Both the position numbers and the translations under genes were made by a program. This document shows, piece by piece, positions 33,212-41,522 of a DNA stretch of 64,000 bases (the first letter of the stretch is position 1; each line of letters opens with the position of its first letter). This stretch comes from Luteococcus peritonei (GTDB lineage Bacteria > Actinomycetota > Actinomycetes > Propionibacteriales > Propionibacteriaceae). The stretch covers positions 124,001 through 188,000 of the forward strand of contig NZ_BAAAIX010000013.1 of NCBI RefSeq assembly GCF_039526385.1, written 5' to 3'. Under the pieces are notes generated by a model. It did no database searches, was not told the origin of the DNA, and worked only from the letters and a program-made list of their open reading frames with translations.

Positions 33212-34489
33212 TCAGGGGCACACCCCGGTCCCCGTGGACGAGGTCCGGGCGTGGTGATTATTCCGTCGGCGTAACGCGAAACCGGCCACCACGGCGGCCG
33301 TCAGGGAGGCCACCAGGACTGCCGCCTTGGCCCCCTCGGCCGTGGCCGGGTCGGCGAAGGCGAGGTCGGCCATCAGCAGGCTCACGGTGAAGCCGACGCC
33401 GGTCACGATGCTCAGCGCAGCCACGTCGGCCCAGGTGACACCGGGGGCGAGCTCGGCAGAGGTGAGCCGGGCGGTCAGCCAGGAGGCCGCCAGCACGCCC
33501 ACGAACTTGCCCAGCAGCAGGCCCAGCAGGATCCCCAGCGGCTCGGGCTCGGCCACCAGCCGGCGCAGCATCTCGCCGTCCATGGCCACGCCAGCGGAGA
33601 AGAAGGCGAACAGCGGCACCACCAGGCCGGCGGACCAGGGCTCGACGTGGTGCAGCCAGCGCGTCACCGGGTCGTGCTCCTCCAGCTCGCTCACCCGGGT
33701 GGCCAGGCCCACCAGCACGCCCGCGATCGTGGCGTGCACGCCGGAGGAGAGCATCAGCCACCAGGCGGCGACGCCCAGCGCCACGAAGACCAGCACCCGC
33801 CAGCGGCCACCGAGGTCGAAGCGGCGGCGCTGCAGCAGCCAGTAGACCGCCACGCAGGCCAGCGACGCCAGCAGGGACAGGACGTCCAGGCCGTGGGAGA
33901 AGAAGACGGCGATCACCAGGATGGCGCCCAGGTCGTCGACGATGGCCAGGGTCAGCAGGAAGGCCCGCAGGCCGCCGGGCAGGTTGCGCCCGACGATCGC
34001 GAGCACCGCCAGGGCGAAGGCGATGTCGGTGGCCATCGGGATGGCCCAACCGCCCAGGTCGCCGTCCAGCAGCGTGTTGACGGCGACGTACAGGCCGGCG
34101 GGGAGTGCCATGCCGCCGACGGCGGCCATGATGGGCAGCAGCGCATCGGCCGGCCGGCTCAAGGAACCTTCGACGAACTCACGTTTGAGCTCCATGCCGG
34201 CCACCAGGAAGAAGATGGTCAGCAGGCCGTCGGCGGCCCAGCCGTGCAGGTCCAGCGGCCCGATCTGGATGTGCTGCAGGTGGTGGTAGGTGTCCGGGGC
34301 GAGGTTGGCCACCAGCAGCGCCAGGACGGCGGCCGCCAGCATCAGGGCACCTCCGACGGTGCTGCTGCGCAGGAATTCGCCGATGGTGACCTGGTCGAGC
34401 CCCTCGCTGGAGCGGAAGGCCACCAGGCGACGCGGGTTGCGGCGGGCTCCGGTGTCAGAGGTCTCAGGGCTGGGCGGGATCGAGTTCAC
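33212..34489 (-). CDS. nhaA: Na+/H+ antiporter NhaA
   Basis: This 425-residue protein is an NhaA-family sodium/proton exchanger with about 12 helices. Diagnostic segments are GMELKREFVEGSL, ATDIAFALAVLAIVG and the ion-binding aspartate pair in TLAIVDDLGAILVIAVFF (quoted in part), plus SGVHATIAGVLVGL and GKFVGVLAASW. The GTG at 34489 is chosen because GAAGGA sits at proper spacing before it. An ATG at 34573 would add 28 residues without a ribosome-binding site. It likely supports pH and sodium homeostasis. It stands alone, with a divergent relation to nothing upstream except a codirectional methyltransferase gene. Confidence 0.93.
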   Translation of the reverse strand: MNSIPPSPETSDTGARRNPRRLVAFRSSEGLDQVTIGEFLRSSTVGGALMLAAAVLALLVANLAPDTYHHLQHIQIGPLDLHGWAADGLLTIFFLVAGMELKREFVEGSLSRPADALLPIMAAVGGMALPAGLYVAVNTLLDGDLGGWAIPMATDIAFALAVLAIVGRNLPGGLRAFLLTLAIVDDLGAILVIAVFFSHGLDVLSLLASLACVAVYWLLQRRRFDLGGRWRVLVFVALGVAAWWLMLSSGVHATIAGVLVGLATRVSELEEHDPVTRWLHHVEPWSAGLVVPLFAFFSAGVAMDGEMLRRLVAEPEPLGILLGLLLGKFVGVLAASWLTARLTSAELAPGVTWADVAALSIVTGVGFTVSLLMADLAFADPATAEGAKAAVLVASLTAAVVAGFALRRRNNHHARTSSTGTGVCP

Positions 34490-34603
34490 GATGTCCTTCG
34501 GGATCGGCGACAACTGTTGCCGACCAGACTTCCCGGCGCACCGGTTGTCGATTCTACCGAACCAGCGCCGCATCCGTCCCCACCGCTGCGGGTGGAGGCC
34601 GGC

Positions 34604-35356
34604 TCAGAGCGGGATGACCAGTCCGGTGTCGTCGATCTCGATCGGGGCGGTGAGCTCCTCGTGGTCCACATGGGCCCGCCAGACCTTGAGCTGGTAGGGC
34701 AGCTTCAGGTCGTCGGCGCCGGGCCTGGCGTCGTCGTAGAGCGAGCGGGCGTCGTCCAGCACCATCTGGCGCAGGTCGTCGTCCAGCGCCGCCACCGCAG
34801 GCTGGTTCGCGACCATGGCGAGCATCTGGTCGCGGGTGATGCCCTGCCAGACGCGGAAGCTGCGGCTCTCGTGCTCGGGGAAGTACTTGCTGGTGAGCAG
34901 TGCCTCCACGGAGTCGTCGCCGTAGTCGCCGCGCATCGCCTGGTCGTCCACCTGGCGCAGCAGCGAGATCAGCCGCTTCACCCACGGCACCGTGTCGTCG
35001 CGCACCAGGTAGGAGACCGAGGCCATGCCGCCGGGTCGCAGCACCCTGGCCATCTCGGAGAGCACCAGCCCGGGGGCGAAGCGGTGGAAGACCTGGTGGG
35101 CGGTCACCACGTCGAACTGACAGGGGTCGAAGGGCAGCCCTTCCGCCTCCGCCGCGATCGCGATCAGGTCGGGGCGGCTGGCGAGCTGCTCCACCCGCTC
35201 CAGGTCCTTGTCGATCGCCATCACGGTGTGCCGACGATGGGCCAGCAGGCGGGGCAGGGACGGGCTGCCACCGAGGTTGAGCACCCGGACGTGGCTGGCA
35301 CCGCCGACCATCCAGTCGATGGCCTGCTCGGGGAACTGGCTGCGACGTGGGGGCAT
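34604..35356 (-). CDS. Class I SAM-dependent methyltransferase, motif I degenerate
   Basis: This 250-residue protein follows the Methyltransferase_11 pattern: VLNLGGSPSLPRLLA in the SAM-loop position, VMAIDKDLERVEQL for the acidic motif II, FDVVTAHQVFHRFAP, and VLSEMARVLRPGGMASVSY. The loop lacks the usual GxGxG spacing, so cofactor binding should be checked. Actinobacterial genomes often carry such a gene beside the Tad locus, which begins here on the opposite strand. The promoter is of leaderless type, with TAGAGT 7 bp before the ATG. The substrate is unknown. Confidence 0.82.
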   Translation of the reverse strand: MPPRRSQFPEQAIDWMVGGASHVRVLNLGGSPSLPRLLAHRRHTVMAIDKDLERVEQLASRPDLIAIAAEAEGLPFDPCQFDVVTAHQVFHRFAPGLVLSEMARVLRPGGMASVSYLVRDDTVPWVKRLISLLRQVDDQAMRGDYGDDSVEALLTSKYFPEHESRSFRVWQGITRDQMLAMVANQPAVAALDDDLRQMVLDDARSLYDDARPGADDLKLPYQLKVWRAHVDHEELTAPIEIDDTGLVIPL

Positions 35357-35363
35357 GCGGGCC

Positions 35364-35369
35364 ACTCTA
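35364..35369 (-). promoter_or_regulatory. -10 element of the leaderless methyltransferase gene
   Basis: On the minus strand TAGAGT is followed by 7 bp and the ATG at 35356, which places the transcript start at the initiation codon. Confidence 0.55.
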
Positions 35370-35477
35370 TTGCCTCGATGCGAAGCGGTCTGACTGGTGG
35401 ACAGTCGGTCGCCGTGTCTTCCTGCAGGGGTGGGGATCGCCGGGCCGCGGCAGGCCGCCGGATGGTGGGGCGCAGAG

Positions 35478-35503
35478 TTGTCCACAGGGGTGGGTTGTCC
35501 ACA
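35478..35503 (+). promoter_or_regulatory. Pair of DnaA-box-like sequences
   Basis: TTGTCCACA occurs twice (35478-35486 and 35495-35503) in direct orientation 17 bp apart, upstream of ssd. It equals the preferred actinobacterial DnaA box. A short dyad GAGAAATTCTC follows at 35521-35531. Confidence 0.5.
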
Positions 35504-35556
35504 GATCATGACGGTCAGCAGAGAAATTCTCCGGCCGGGCGTCCATGCTCCCGGGC

Positions 35557-36603
35557 ATGAATGCCGATGCCTGGTCCCCGCCCGCGCCGCTGCTGGTCTC
35601 CCGGGACGCCCGCCTGGTCGAGACCGCCCTGGCAGCAGCAGCTGCCGCCGGGGTGGAGCCCGTCGTGGTGCGTGACATGGCCCGGGTGAGGGCGTTGTGG
35701 CGCTCGGCGCCGGTGGTCCTGGTGGGCTGCGAGCTCGCCCCGATGGTGGCCGGGATCGCCTTGGAACAACGAGCCGGCGTGCACCTGATCGGGCCGGACC
35801 TGGACAGCGTGGCCGCCTGGTCGGCGCCATTGCAGGCCTCGGTCCTGGTGCTGCCCGAACAGAGTGCCCTGCTCACCCAGGTGCTGGACCAGCAGCTCGG
35901 GTCGGGTGGGGCGGTGGTGCTGCGCCTGGTGGGCGGCTCGGGAGGGCTCGGCGTCAGCACGCTGTGCTGCGCGCTGGCCCAGCAGGCCGAGCGGCGCGGG
36001 CTGCGCGCCGCGGTGGTGGAGCTGGATCCCACCGGAGGTGGGCTCGACCTGGTGCTGGGTGCCGAGACCGCGCCGGGCTGGCGCTGGCCGGAACTACGGG
36101 CCGCGGCCGGCCATCTGGACGCCCTGGCGGGCAACCTGCCCAATGTCTCCGGGGTGGACATCGTCTCCCACGCGCGCCCCGGTCCGGACCAGGACAGCGA
36201 GCAGCCACCGGGCGCGGAGGCGGTGCGTGCCGTGGTGGGGTCCTTGGCGCGGACCCATGACCTGGTGGTCCTCGACGGCGGCGCGGGGCCGGACAGCCTG
36301 CTGGAGGCCTGGCCGGGGCAGCGGCAGCTGCTGCTCTGCGGGGCCGACGTGCGCGGCGTGGTGGCCGCCCGGGCCCGGGCACGCGCCTTCGGCCTGCACG
36401 ATCTGGAGCTCGTGGTGCGTACCGGGGCCGCTCGACGACTACCGCCCCAGGCCGTGGGGGAGGCGCTCGGCTGCCCGGTGCTGGGCCATGTCGGCGATGA
36501 CCGGGCCGTCACCCGGGCGGCCGAGAGCGGGGTGCCGGTTGCGCGTGGGCGTCGCGGCTACGCCGGTCAGGTGGCCCGGCTGCTGGATGCGGTGGTGGCG
36601 TGA
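35557..36603 (+). CDS. ssd: Septum-site-determining/CpaE-like ATPase of the Tad locus
   Basis: This 348-residue MinD/ParA-like protein corresponds to Ssd (Rv3660c) and CpaE, which place or regulate the Tad pilus machine. The N-terminal 100 residues resemble a degenerate receiver domain. The ATPase half starts at VVLRLVGGSGGLGVSTLCCAL, where the deviant Walker A reads GGSGGLGVST and lacks the usual lysine. VVELDPTGGGLDLVLG and LVVLDGGAG supply the switch regions. ATP hydrolysis may therefore be weak or absent, which is common in this family. The ATG at 35557 is used; one at 35545 is also possible. tadA starts on the overlapping stop codon. Confidence 0.9.
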   Translation: MNADAWSPPAPLLVSRDARLVETALAAAAAAGVEPVVVRDMARVRALWRSAPVVLVGCELAPMVAGIALEQRAGVHLIGPDLDSVAAWSAPLQASVLVLPEQSALLTQVLDQQLGSGGAVVLRLVGGSGGLGVSTLCCALAQQAERRGLRAAVVELDPTGGGLDLVLGAETAPGWRWPELRAAAGHLDALAGNLPNVSGVDIVSHARPGPDQDSEQPPGAEAVRAVVGSLARTHDLVVLDGGAGPDSLLEAWPGQRQLLLCGADVRGVVAARARARAFGLHDLELVVRTGAARRLPPQAVGEALGCPVLGHVGDDRAVTRAAESGVPVARGRRGYAGQVARLLDAVVA

Positions 36604-37748
36604 TGCGCGAGGAGGACCTGGAGCTGGTGCGGATCCGACTGGCAGGCCTGGGCCGGTCGTGGCGCCCGGCCGATGTCGCCGACGCCTTGCGCTCGGTGGG
36701 GCTGGTGGTCTCCGATGCCCTGGTGCTGCGGACCATGGAGCAGCTGCGACGCACCAGCGTCGGCGCCGGTCCGCTGGAACCGCTGCTCGGCCTGCCGGGG
36801 GTCACCGATGTGCTGGTCAACGGAGCGGAGCAGGTCTACGTCGATCGCGGTGAGGGTCTGGAACGCTGCCCGGAGGAGTACTTCGCCGACGAGGAGGAGG
36901 TGCGTCGCCTCGCGGTGCGGCTGGCCGCGCAGGCGGGGCGCCGCCTGGACGAGGCCAGTCCCTGCGTGGACGCCCGGCTCGCCGACGGAACCCGCGTCCA
37001 CGCCGTGCTGGCCGGCCTGGCAGATCCCGGCACCTGCATCTCGCTGCGCATCCCGGGGCGCCAGGCGCTGGGGCTGGAGCGGTGGGTGGAGGGCGGCTCG
37101 ATGGACCGCCGCAGCGCGGACCTGCTGCGAGCCCTGGTGGAACGGCGGGTGGCCTTCCTCGTCTCCGGAGGAACAGGTTCGGGCAAGACCACCCTGCTCG
37201 CCACCCTGCTGGGCCTGGTGCCGGCGTCGGAGCGGATCGTGGTGGTGGAGGACTCGCGCGAGCTGTCCCCGCAGCATCCCCACGTGGTCCGGCTCGAGGC
37301 GCGGCAGGCCAATGCCGAGGGGGTGGGTGCGGTTGACCTCACCCACCTGGTGCGCCAGGCACTGCGGATGCGACCCGACCGGCTGGTGCTGGGGGAGGTG
37401 CGCGGCGCCGAGCTGTGCGACCTGCTGACCGCGCTCAACACCGGCCACGAGGGCGGCTGCGGCACCGTCCACGCCAACTCCGCCACCGACGTGCCCGCCA
37501 GGCTGGAGGCGCTGGCGGCCTTGGGCGGCATGTCACGAGAGGCCTGCCACGCGCAGGTGGCCTCGGCCCTCAAGGTCGTGGTGCACGTGCGACGGGACCC
37601 TGACGGTCGGCGACGGCTGGACCAGGTGGGCCTGGTGCACCGCCGCCCGGATCGCAGCATCGAGGTGGTGGAGGCGATGCGGGTGGACCGCAGCGGTCAG
37701 GGTCATCCCGGCCAGGCATGGGACGAGCTGATGGGGCTGGTCCCATGA
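36603..37748 (+). CDS. tadA: Tad pilus assembly ATPase TadA/CpaF
   Basis: This 381-residue secretion ATPase powers assembly of the Flp pilus. The N-terminal domain includes GLPGVTDVLVNGAEQVYVD. The core shows Walker A GGTGSGKTTLLATLLG, the Asp box VVVEDSRELSP, Walker B LVLGEVRGAELCDLL and the His box GHEGGCGTVHANSA. All catalytic motifs are intact. The ATG shares its first base with the ssd stop (TGATG), and tadB overlaps at the other end (ATGA), so ssd-tadA-tadB-tadC form one coupled operon. Confidence 0.96.
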   Translation: MREEDLELVRIRLAGLGRSWRPADVADALRSVGLVVSDALVLRTMEQLRRTSVGAGPLEPLLGLPGVTDVLVNGAEQVYVDRGEGLERCPEEYFADEEEVRRLAVRLAAQAGRRLDEASPCVDARLADGTRVHAVLAGLADPGTCISLRIPGRQALGLERWVEGGSMDRRSADLLRALVERRVAFLVSGGTGSGKTTLLATLLGLVPASERIVVVEDSRELSPQHPHVVRLEARQANAEGVGAVDLTHLVRQALRMRPDRLVLGEVRGAELCDLLTALNTGHEGGCGTVHANSATDVPARLEALAALGGMSREACHAQVASALKVVVHVRRDPDGRRRLDQVGLVHRRPDRSIEVVEAMRVDRSGQGHPGQAWDELMGLVP

Positions 37749-38530
37749 CGGTGCTTGCAGCCCTGTGGGCAGGTCTGTCCGTCTGGTTGCTGGTCGGCCC
37801 GACGCCCCGGGTCGTGGCGACGCGTGCCAGCACCGGGCGCCGCACCGGTGCGCAGCTGCCCGCCGTGCTGGCCGGTGGTGCAGCATGCCTGATTGGCCTG
37901 CTGCTGGCCGGGCCCTCGGGACTGTTGTGGGCCTTGCTGGGTGTGGTGGTCGTCGGCACCGGCGCCCGGCTGGCGCTGCGCTCCCGGCGTGAGGCGACCC
38001 GCAGGCGGGCCCGCCAGCAGGTCTGCCAGGCCACCCAGGTGGTGGCCGGGCAGTTGCGGATCGGTGCGCTGCCCGGTGCTGCCCTGACCCAGGCGGCGAA
38101 GCAGTGCCCACGCCTGGAGCGCGCGGCAGCCACCCAGGCGATCGGCGGCGACGTGGCGCGCGCCCTGGACGAGGCAGGAACCCAGCCCGGCTGGGAGGGC
38201 CTCGGTTCCTTGTCACGGGCCTGGCGGCTGGCCGAGCGCAGCGGCGCACCGATGGCCTCCTTGGCCGAGCAGGTGAGCCTGCAGGTGCGTCGTGAGGACG
38301 CCTCGCGGCACCAGGTGCAGGCGGAGCTCTCCGGGCCGCGGACCACCGCGCGTCTGCTGCTCGTGCTGCCGCTGATGGGCATCCTGATGGGCCGTTTCGC
38401 CGGCGGTGACCCCTTGGACTTCCTCACCGGAAGCCTGCTGGGCCAGGCCTGCCTCGTGGCCGGGGCAGTGCTGGCAGCGGCAGGGACGCTGTGGATCGAG
38501 CACATGGCCGACGCGGCTCAGGAGGCCTGA
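37745..38530 (+). CDS. tadB: Tad pilus inner-membrane platform protein TadB
   Basis: This 261-residue membrane protein is a type II secretion GspF-like platform component. Hydrophobic segments lie at the N-terminus (about 1-15), at 43-72, and at the C-terminus (about 205-255). The cytoplasmic F-domain lies between them, with QVVAGQLRIGALPGAALTQA and GSLSRAWRLAERSGAPMASLAEQV, the conserved middle motif. It should form a complex with TadC and TadA at the pilus base. Translation starts on the ATGA overlap with tadA. Confidence 0.9.
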   Translation: MTVLAALWAGLSVWLLVGPTPRVVATRASTGRRTGAQLPAVLAGGAACLIGLLLAGPSGLLWALLGVVVVGTGARLALRSRREATRRRARQQVCQATQVVAGQLRIGALPGAALTQAAKQCPRLERAAATQAIGGDVARALDEAGTQPGWEGLGSLSRAWRLAERSGAPMASLAEQVSLQVRREDASRHQVQAELSGPRTTARLLLVLPLMGILMGRFAGGDPLDFLTGSLLGQACLVAGAVLAAAGTLWIEHMADAAQEA

Positions 38531-38531
38531 G

Positions 38532-39263
38532 ATGATCGTCCTGGCCGCCCTGCTCGTCGCCCTGGCCACTTGGTTGTGGGTGTCGCCCGTGCCGCGCTGG
38601 AGCACCCGGCGGCAGGCTCCAGAACTGCCGACCGTGCTGCGGCCACGACCAGGTGCCCCGGCTCTCCCGCGCAGGTTGATGGTCTCGCTCCCGGCCGCCG
38701 GAGGGGGCTGGTTGGTGCTCGGCGCCCGCCCCGAGCTGGCGCCGGTGGCCCTGGCGGCCGGCGTCATGGCCGCGGTGGGCTTGGGCCTCCTGGAACCCTC
38801 CGCTTCCCGACATCGCCGCGGCGAGCTGGTGCAGCAGGTGCCCGAGGCGCTGGAGCTGATGGCCGCCGCCCTGGAGGCGGGCGCGCCGTTGCGGGGCGCC
38901 GTGACCACTGTGGCGGCGCTGGCGCCCCCGTCGGCACAAGCGGACCTGCGGGCCGTCACCGCCCGCATCGGGGTCGGCTTCAGCGATGTGGAGGCCTGGG
39001 CCGTGCTGCTCGACGACCCGACCTGGGCACCGGTGGCGCAGGACCTGGCCCGCAGCGCGGACACCGGGGCGGCTGCTGCCCAGCTGCTGCGTCAGCACGC
39101 CATCGACATCCGTCGACGCCGTGAGGACGATCTCACCCGCCAGGCACGCGCCGTGGGGGTGCGGTCCGTCCTGCCCCTGATGGCCTGCTTCCTGCCCGCC
39201 TTCGTGCTGGTGGGCGTGGTGCCCATCGTCGCCGGGTTGGTGGGCGACTACCTCAATCGCTGA
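38532..39263 (+). CDS. tadC: Tad pilus inner-membrane platform protein TadC
   Basis: The product is 243 residues with an N-terminal helix, a hydrophobic pair at about 50-90, and the GspF-like cytoplasmic region QVPEALELMAAALEAGAPLRGAV and DLARSADTGAAAAQLLRQHA. A C-terminal pair of helices ends with LPLMACFLPAFVLVGVVPIV (quoted in part), a very characteristic TadC tail. It starts 1 bp after the tadB stop. It is the last gene of the platform operon; a gap of 835 bp separates it from the pilin genes. Confidence 0.92.
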   Translation: MIVLAALLVALATWLWVSPVPRWSTRRQAPELPTVLRPRPGAPALPRRLMVSLPAAGGGWLVLGARPELAPVALAAGVMAAVGLGLLEPSASRHRRGELVQQVPEALELMAAALEAGAPLRGAVTTVAALAPPSAQADLRAVTARIGVGFSDVEAWAVLLDDPTWAPVAQDLARSADTGAAAAQLLRQHAIDIRRRREDDLTRQARAVGVRSVLPLMACFLPAFVLVGVVPIVAGLVGDYLNR

Positions 39264-40098
39264 CGTCCGCACGGCAAGGACGAGCGGGCCGCGGCGACAC
39301 GGGGAGTGCCCGCCGAGACGACGAGGTGACCGTCCGCCGCGGGGACGCCCGCTGGGCATGGACGGTGGGGGCTGCTGCCCCCGGGTCCCTTCCGGCCACG
39401 CCCAGCCGCGGAGGCCGCCCTGACCCGCTGGTCCGGTCGTTCAGCCGAGGGTCCGCCCGGTGCTCCGGTAGTCGGCCTCGGTCCACGGCTGCGCCGGGTG
39501 CTCCGGCAGTCGGCCTCGGTCCACGGCTGCGCCGGCCTGCTCGCACGAGCCGTCAACCCCGGATCGCGCCCAGGCTGGTTGGTCGCGTCCAGGCAGGATG
39601 GTCGCGTCCAGAAGGCGCCCGATCAGCTGGGCCGACATCCCATCCGCCCGTCATCGCCACCCTGCGCCGTGTGCGGTCCTGATGGTCGCCCACGACCGAC
39701 GGTGAGGATCAGCAGGGCGCGCCGGGCGTTGGGAGTCACCGGGGCAGCCGGCGGCGATCAGCGCACCAGGACCGTCGGGCCATCCCGCCGTGGGCGTCGT
39801 CCGCGAGGCAGCGCCGCGCCAGGCCCGGACGACAGCCAGCCCGGCGCCAGGCGTGGCAACAGCCAGTCCTGCAGTGCATCCGGCGCGGACAACACCCAGC
39901 CCCTTCTCTTGGCCCTCGTTGCGACGATGCGGCTCCACCGGATACCGGCTGACAAGGCAGGACATCTTCTGTCCACAGGTCAGCCGCAGCCTCGTCCTTG
40001 TCCACAGCCCTCGTCGGCCGTGACTCCGGGAAGGCCTCGGCGTCCATGCTCCACGGTGAACCCGGTGCGGACCGGGTCGCTCACGAGAGGAAACCACC
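39264..40098. other. 835-bp gap in the Tad locus, repeat-rich, no gene
   Basis: The stretch between tadC and the pilin gene has no convincing reading frame on either strand. It holds a 38-bp tandem duplication (39461-39536), a 12-bp repeat GGTCGCGTCCAG at 39581 and 39600, a decayed repeat around GCGCCAGGC and ACAGCCAG (39817-39873), and two DnaA-box-like sites (39969-39977 CTGTCCACA; 39998-40006 TTGTCCACA). The pilin promoter must lie in its 3' part, but no clear -10/-35 pair is visible. Confidence 0.6.
39461..39536 (+). repeat. Tandem 38-bp duplication
   Basis: The units 39461-39498 and 39499-39536 differ at one internal position (T/C) and at the last base. The near identity suggests recent slippage or duplication. 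Confidence 0.85.
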
Positions 40099-40350
40099 AT
40101 GTCCGTCACCCACACGACCACCGAGGTCGCCCTGCCCCTGCAGTCGCCCCGTCCGGCCCCGCGTCCCGCCGTCGCCACCCTGCGGCGCTGGGGCCAGCGC
40201 GGGATGGTCACCGCCGAGTACGCCGTGGGCATCCTGGCCGCCATCGCCTTCGCCCTGGTCCTGCTGAAGGTCTTCAACGACAACGAGGTCTTCACCGTCC
40301 TGCTGAAGCAGGTCACCGCCCTGATCGGCACCATGGGCAAGAACATCTGA
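40099..40350 (+). CDS. Flp-type pilin (DUF4244)
   Basis: This 83-residue protein has a 33-residue leader followed by RGMVTAEYAVGILAAIAFALVLLKVF, the class III/Flp signal in which the Glu-Tyr pair lies five residues into the mature hydrophobic helix. It matches DUF4244 pilins such as Rv3656c. It should be processed by a prepilin peptidase, none of which is encoded in this window, and polymerise into the Tad pilus. GAGAGGAAACC precedes the ATG. Two hairpins follow the gene, which may keep pilin mRNA more abundant than the downstream message. Confidence 0.9.
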   Translation: MSVTHTTTEVALPLQSPRPAPRPAVATLRRWGQRGMVTAEYAVGILAAIAFALVLLKVFNDNEVFTVLLKQVTALIGTMGKNI

Positions 40351-40359
40351 CCCCGTGGT

Positions 40360-40425
40360 CGCGGGCATCGGCGTCACCCCGCCGGTGCCCGCGTCGCCCC
40401 TCCAATGCCGGCGTCACAGCGCCGG
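40360..40425 (+). terminator. Twin hairpins after the pilin gene
   Basis: The first hairpin (40360-40393) has an 8-bp stem CGCGGGCA, one wobble pair and 5 more pairs. The second (40408-40425) is CCGGCG-TCACAG-CGCCGG. Both share the CGGCGTCAC motif, so the second looks like a copy of the first. They may act as a partial terminator or mRNA stabiliser. Confidence 0.55.
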
Positions 40426-40505
40426 GGTCGGGCCCCCATCTCGTGCCTCACCCTCCTGACCGCTGGTCAGGCAGCACCGTCATTCCCCAACCGAGAGGAG
40501 CCGCC

Positions 40506-40841
40506 ATGCATCGCGATCGCGGCATGGTCACCGCCGAGCTGGCAGTCGGTCTGCTGGCCGCTGCCCTGGCTGCGGTCTTCGCCTGTTGGACCGTCTCCCT
40601 GGTGGTCCTGCAGACCCGTTGCGAGGAGGTGGCCGGCCAGGTGGCGCGCCAGCTGGCACGAGGGGACCAGGGCGCCGCCGACCGAGCGCGGGGCCGTGCT
40701 CCCCAGGGCGCCAGGGTCGACATCACCCGGGCCGACGGCACCGTCCGGGTGCAGGTGGATGTCGACTCCTCCTTGGGAGCTGTCGGTCCCGTGCACCTGC
40801 GTGGGGCGGCCGTGGCTGACCTGGAACCGGGGGAGCAGTGA
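40506..40841 (+). CDS. TadE-like pseudopilin
   Basis: The product is 111 residues with a pilin-like N-terminus: RGMVTAELAVGLLAAALAAVFACW, a short leader and a hydrophobic helix with Glu at the fifth position. A soluble domain follows (CEEVAGQVARQLARGD and DGTVRVQVDVD). It corresponds to the Rv3655c TadE-like protein. GAGAGGAGCC precedes the ATG. The stop overlaps the next gene (GTGATG), which couples their translation. Confidence 0.87.
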   Translation: MHRDRGMVTAELAVGLLAAALAAVFACWTVSLVVLQTRCEEVAGQVARQLARGDQGAADRARGRAPQGARVDITRADGTVRVQVDVDSSLGAVGPVHLRGAAVADLEPGEQ

Positions 40842-41437
40842 TGGGTGCCCAGACGGAGGCGATGTGCGCAGGCGCCTTGCGGACCGGCGGTGTCACGGGC
40901 CGCGCGCCGCAGATCGTGTCGCACGGTTCCACGCCCCGGCGGCAGGGCTCCACGCCCCGGCGGCAGGGTGACGCGGTGCGGCGGCAGGGGTTCGCGGTGC
41001 GGTGGAAGCAGAACCCGTGCGTCGGGGCCCGGCGAGGACGCGGCCGAGAGCGGGTGCGGTCTGCAGGACACTGGCGGCGCGACGAACGAGGTGCCGGCAC
41101 GGTCCTCGCGCTCATGGTGGTGCTCACCACCTGTGCCGCGCTGCTGGTCGCGGTCTGGCTGGTCGGATGGATCGGCTGCCTGCGGCAGGCGCGCTCGGCG
41201 GCGGACCTGGCCGCCCTGGCCGGGGCCCAGGCCTACACCGCCGGGCAGGACCCCTGCCCGGCCGCGCGTGCGGCTGGCGCCCGCAACCAGGTGACGGTGG
41301 GATCCTGCCGCCTGGAGGGACACCCCGACAGCTTCCTGGTCAGGGTGCAGGTGCGCGCCCAGCTCAAGCCGGCCTGGGGAGGTGCAGCCCGCACGGTCGA
41401 GGCCCGGGCGGTGGCCGGCTCGCTGCGGACCGGCTGA
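40841..41437 (+). CDS. TadE/TadG-like protein (Rv3654c type) with repeat-expanded N-terminus
   Basis: The C-terminal 115 residues are typical of the Rv3654c family: RRDERGAGTVLALMVVLTT, then LLVAVWLVGWIGCLRQARSAADLAALAGA, the helper helix with the AADLAALA motif of Tad pseudopilins, then a small domain with two Cys. The first 80 residues are unusual: basic, low complexity, and built partly from four 21-bp repeats. The ATG overlaps the preceding stop, which supports a start here, but a downstream GTG near 41056 (VRSAGHWRRDERGAG) would remove the odd part and cannot be ruled out. Confidence 0.75.
   Translation: MGAQTEAMCAGALRTGGVTGRAPQIVSHGSTPRRQGSTPRRQGDAVRRQGFAVRWKQNPCVGARRGRGRERVRSAGHWRRDERGAGTVLALMVVLTTCAALLVAVWLVGWIGCLRQARSAADLAALAGAQAYTAGQDPCPAARAAGARNQVTVGSCRLEGHPDSFLVRVQVRAQLKPAWGGAARTVEARAVAGSLRTG
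40928..41011 (+). repeat. Four 21-bp repeats inside a Tad gene
   Basis: Units at 40928, 40949, 40970 and 40991 encode the heptads STPRRQG, STPRRQG, DAVRRQG and FAVRWKQ. The first two are almost identical; the others are diverged. Confidence 0.75.
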
Positions 41438-41522
41438 ATCATCGGTCCCACTCCTCGGATCCGTTTGACGCAACCGATCAGCCGGTGGTCGCATAGAGCC
41501 ACGCTGAAAGTTCGGGGGAAAT

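Noticed and set aside
34490..34573. Extended N-terminus for NhaA from ATG 34573
   Set aside because: The added 28 residues are not typical of NhaA and no ribosome-binding site precedes the ATG, whereas GTG 34489 has GAAGGA at good distance.
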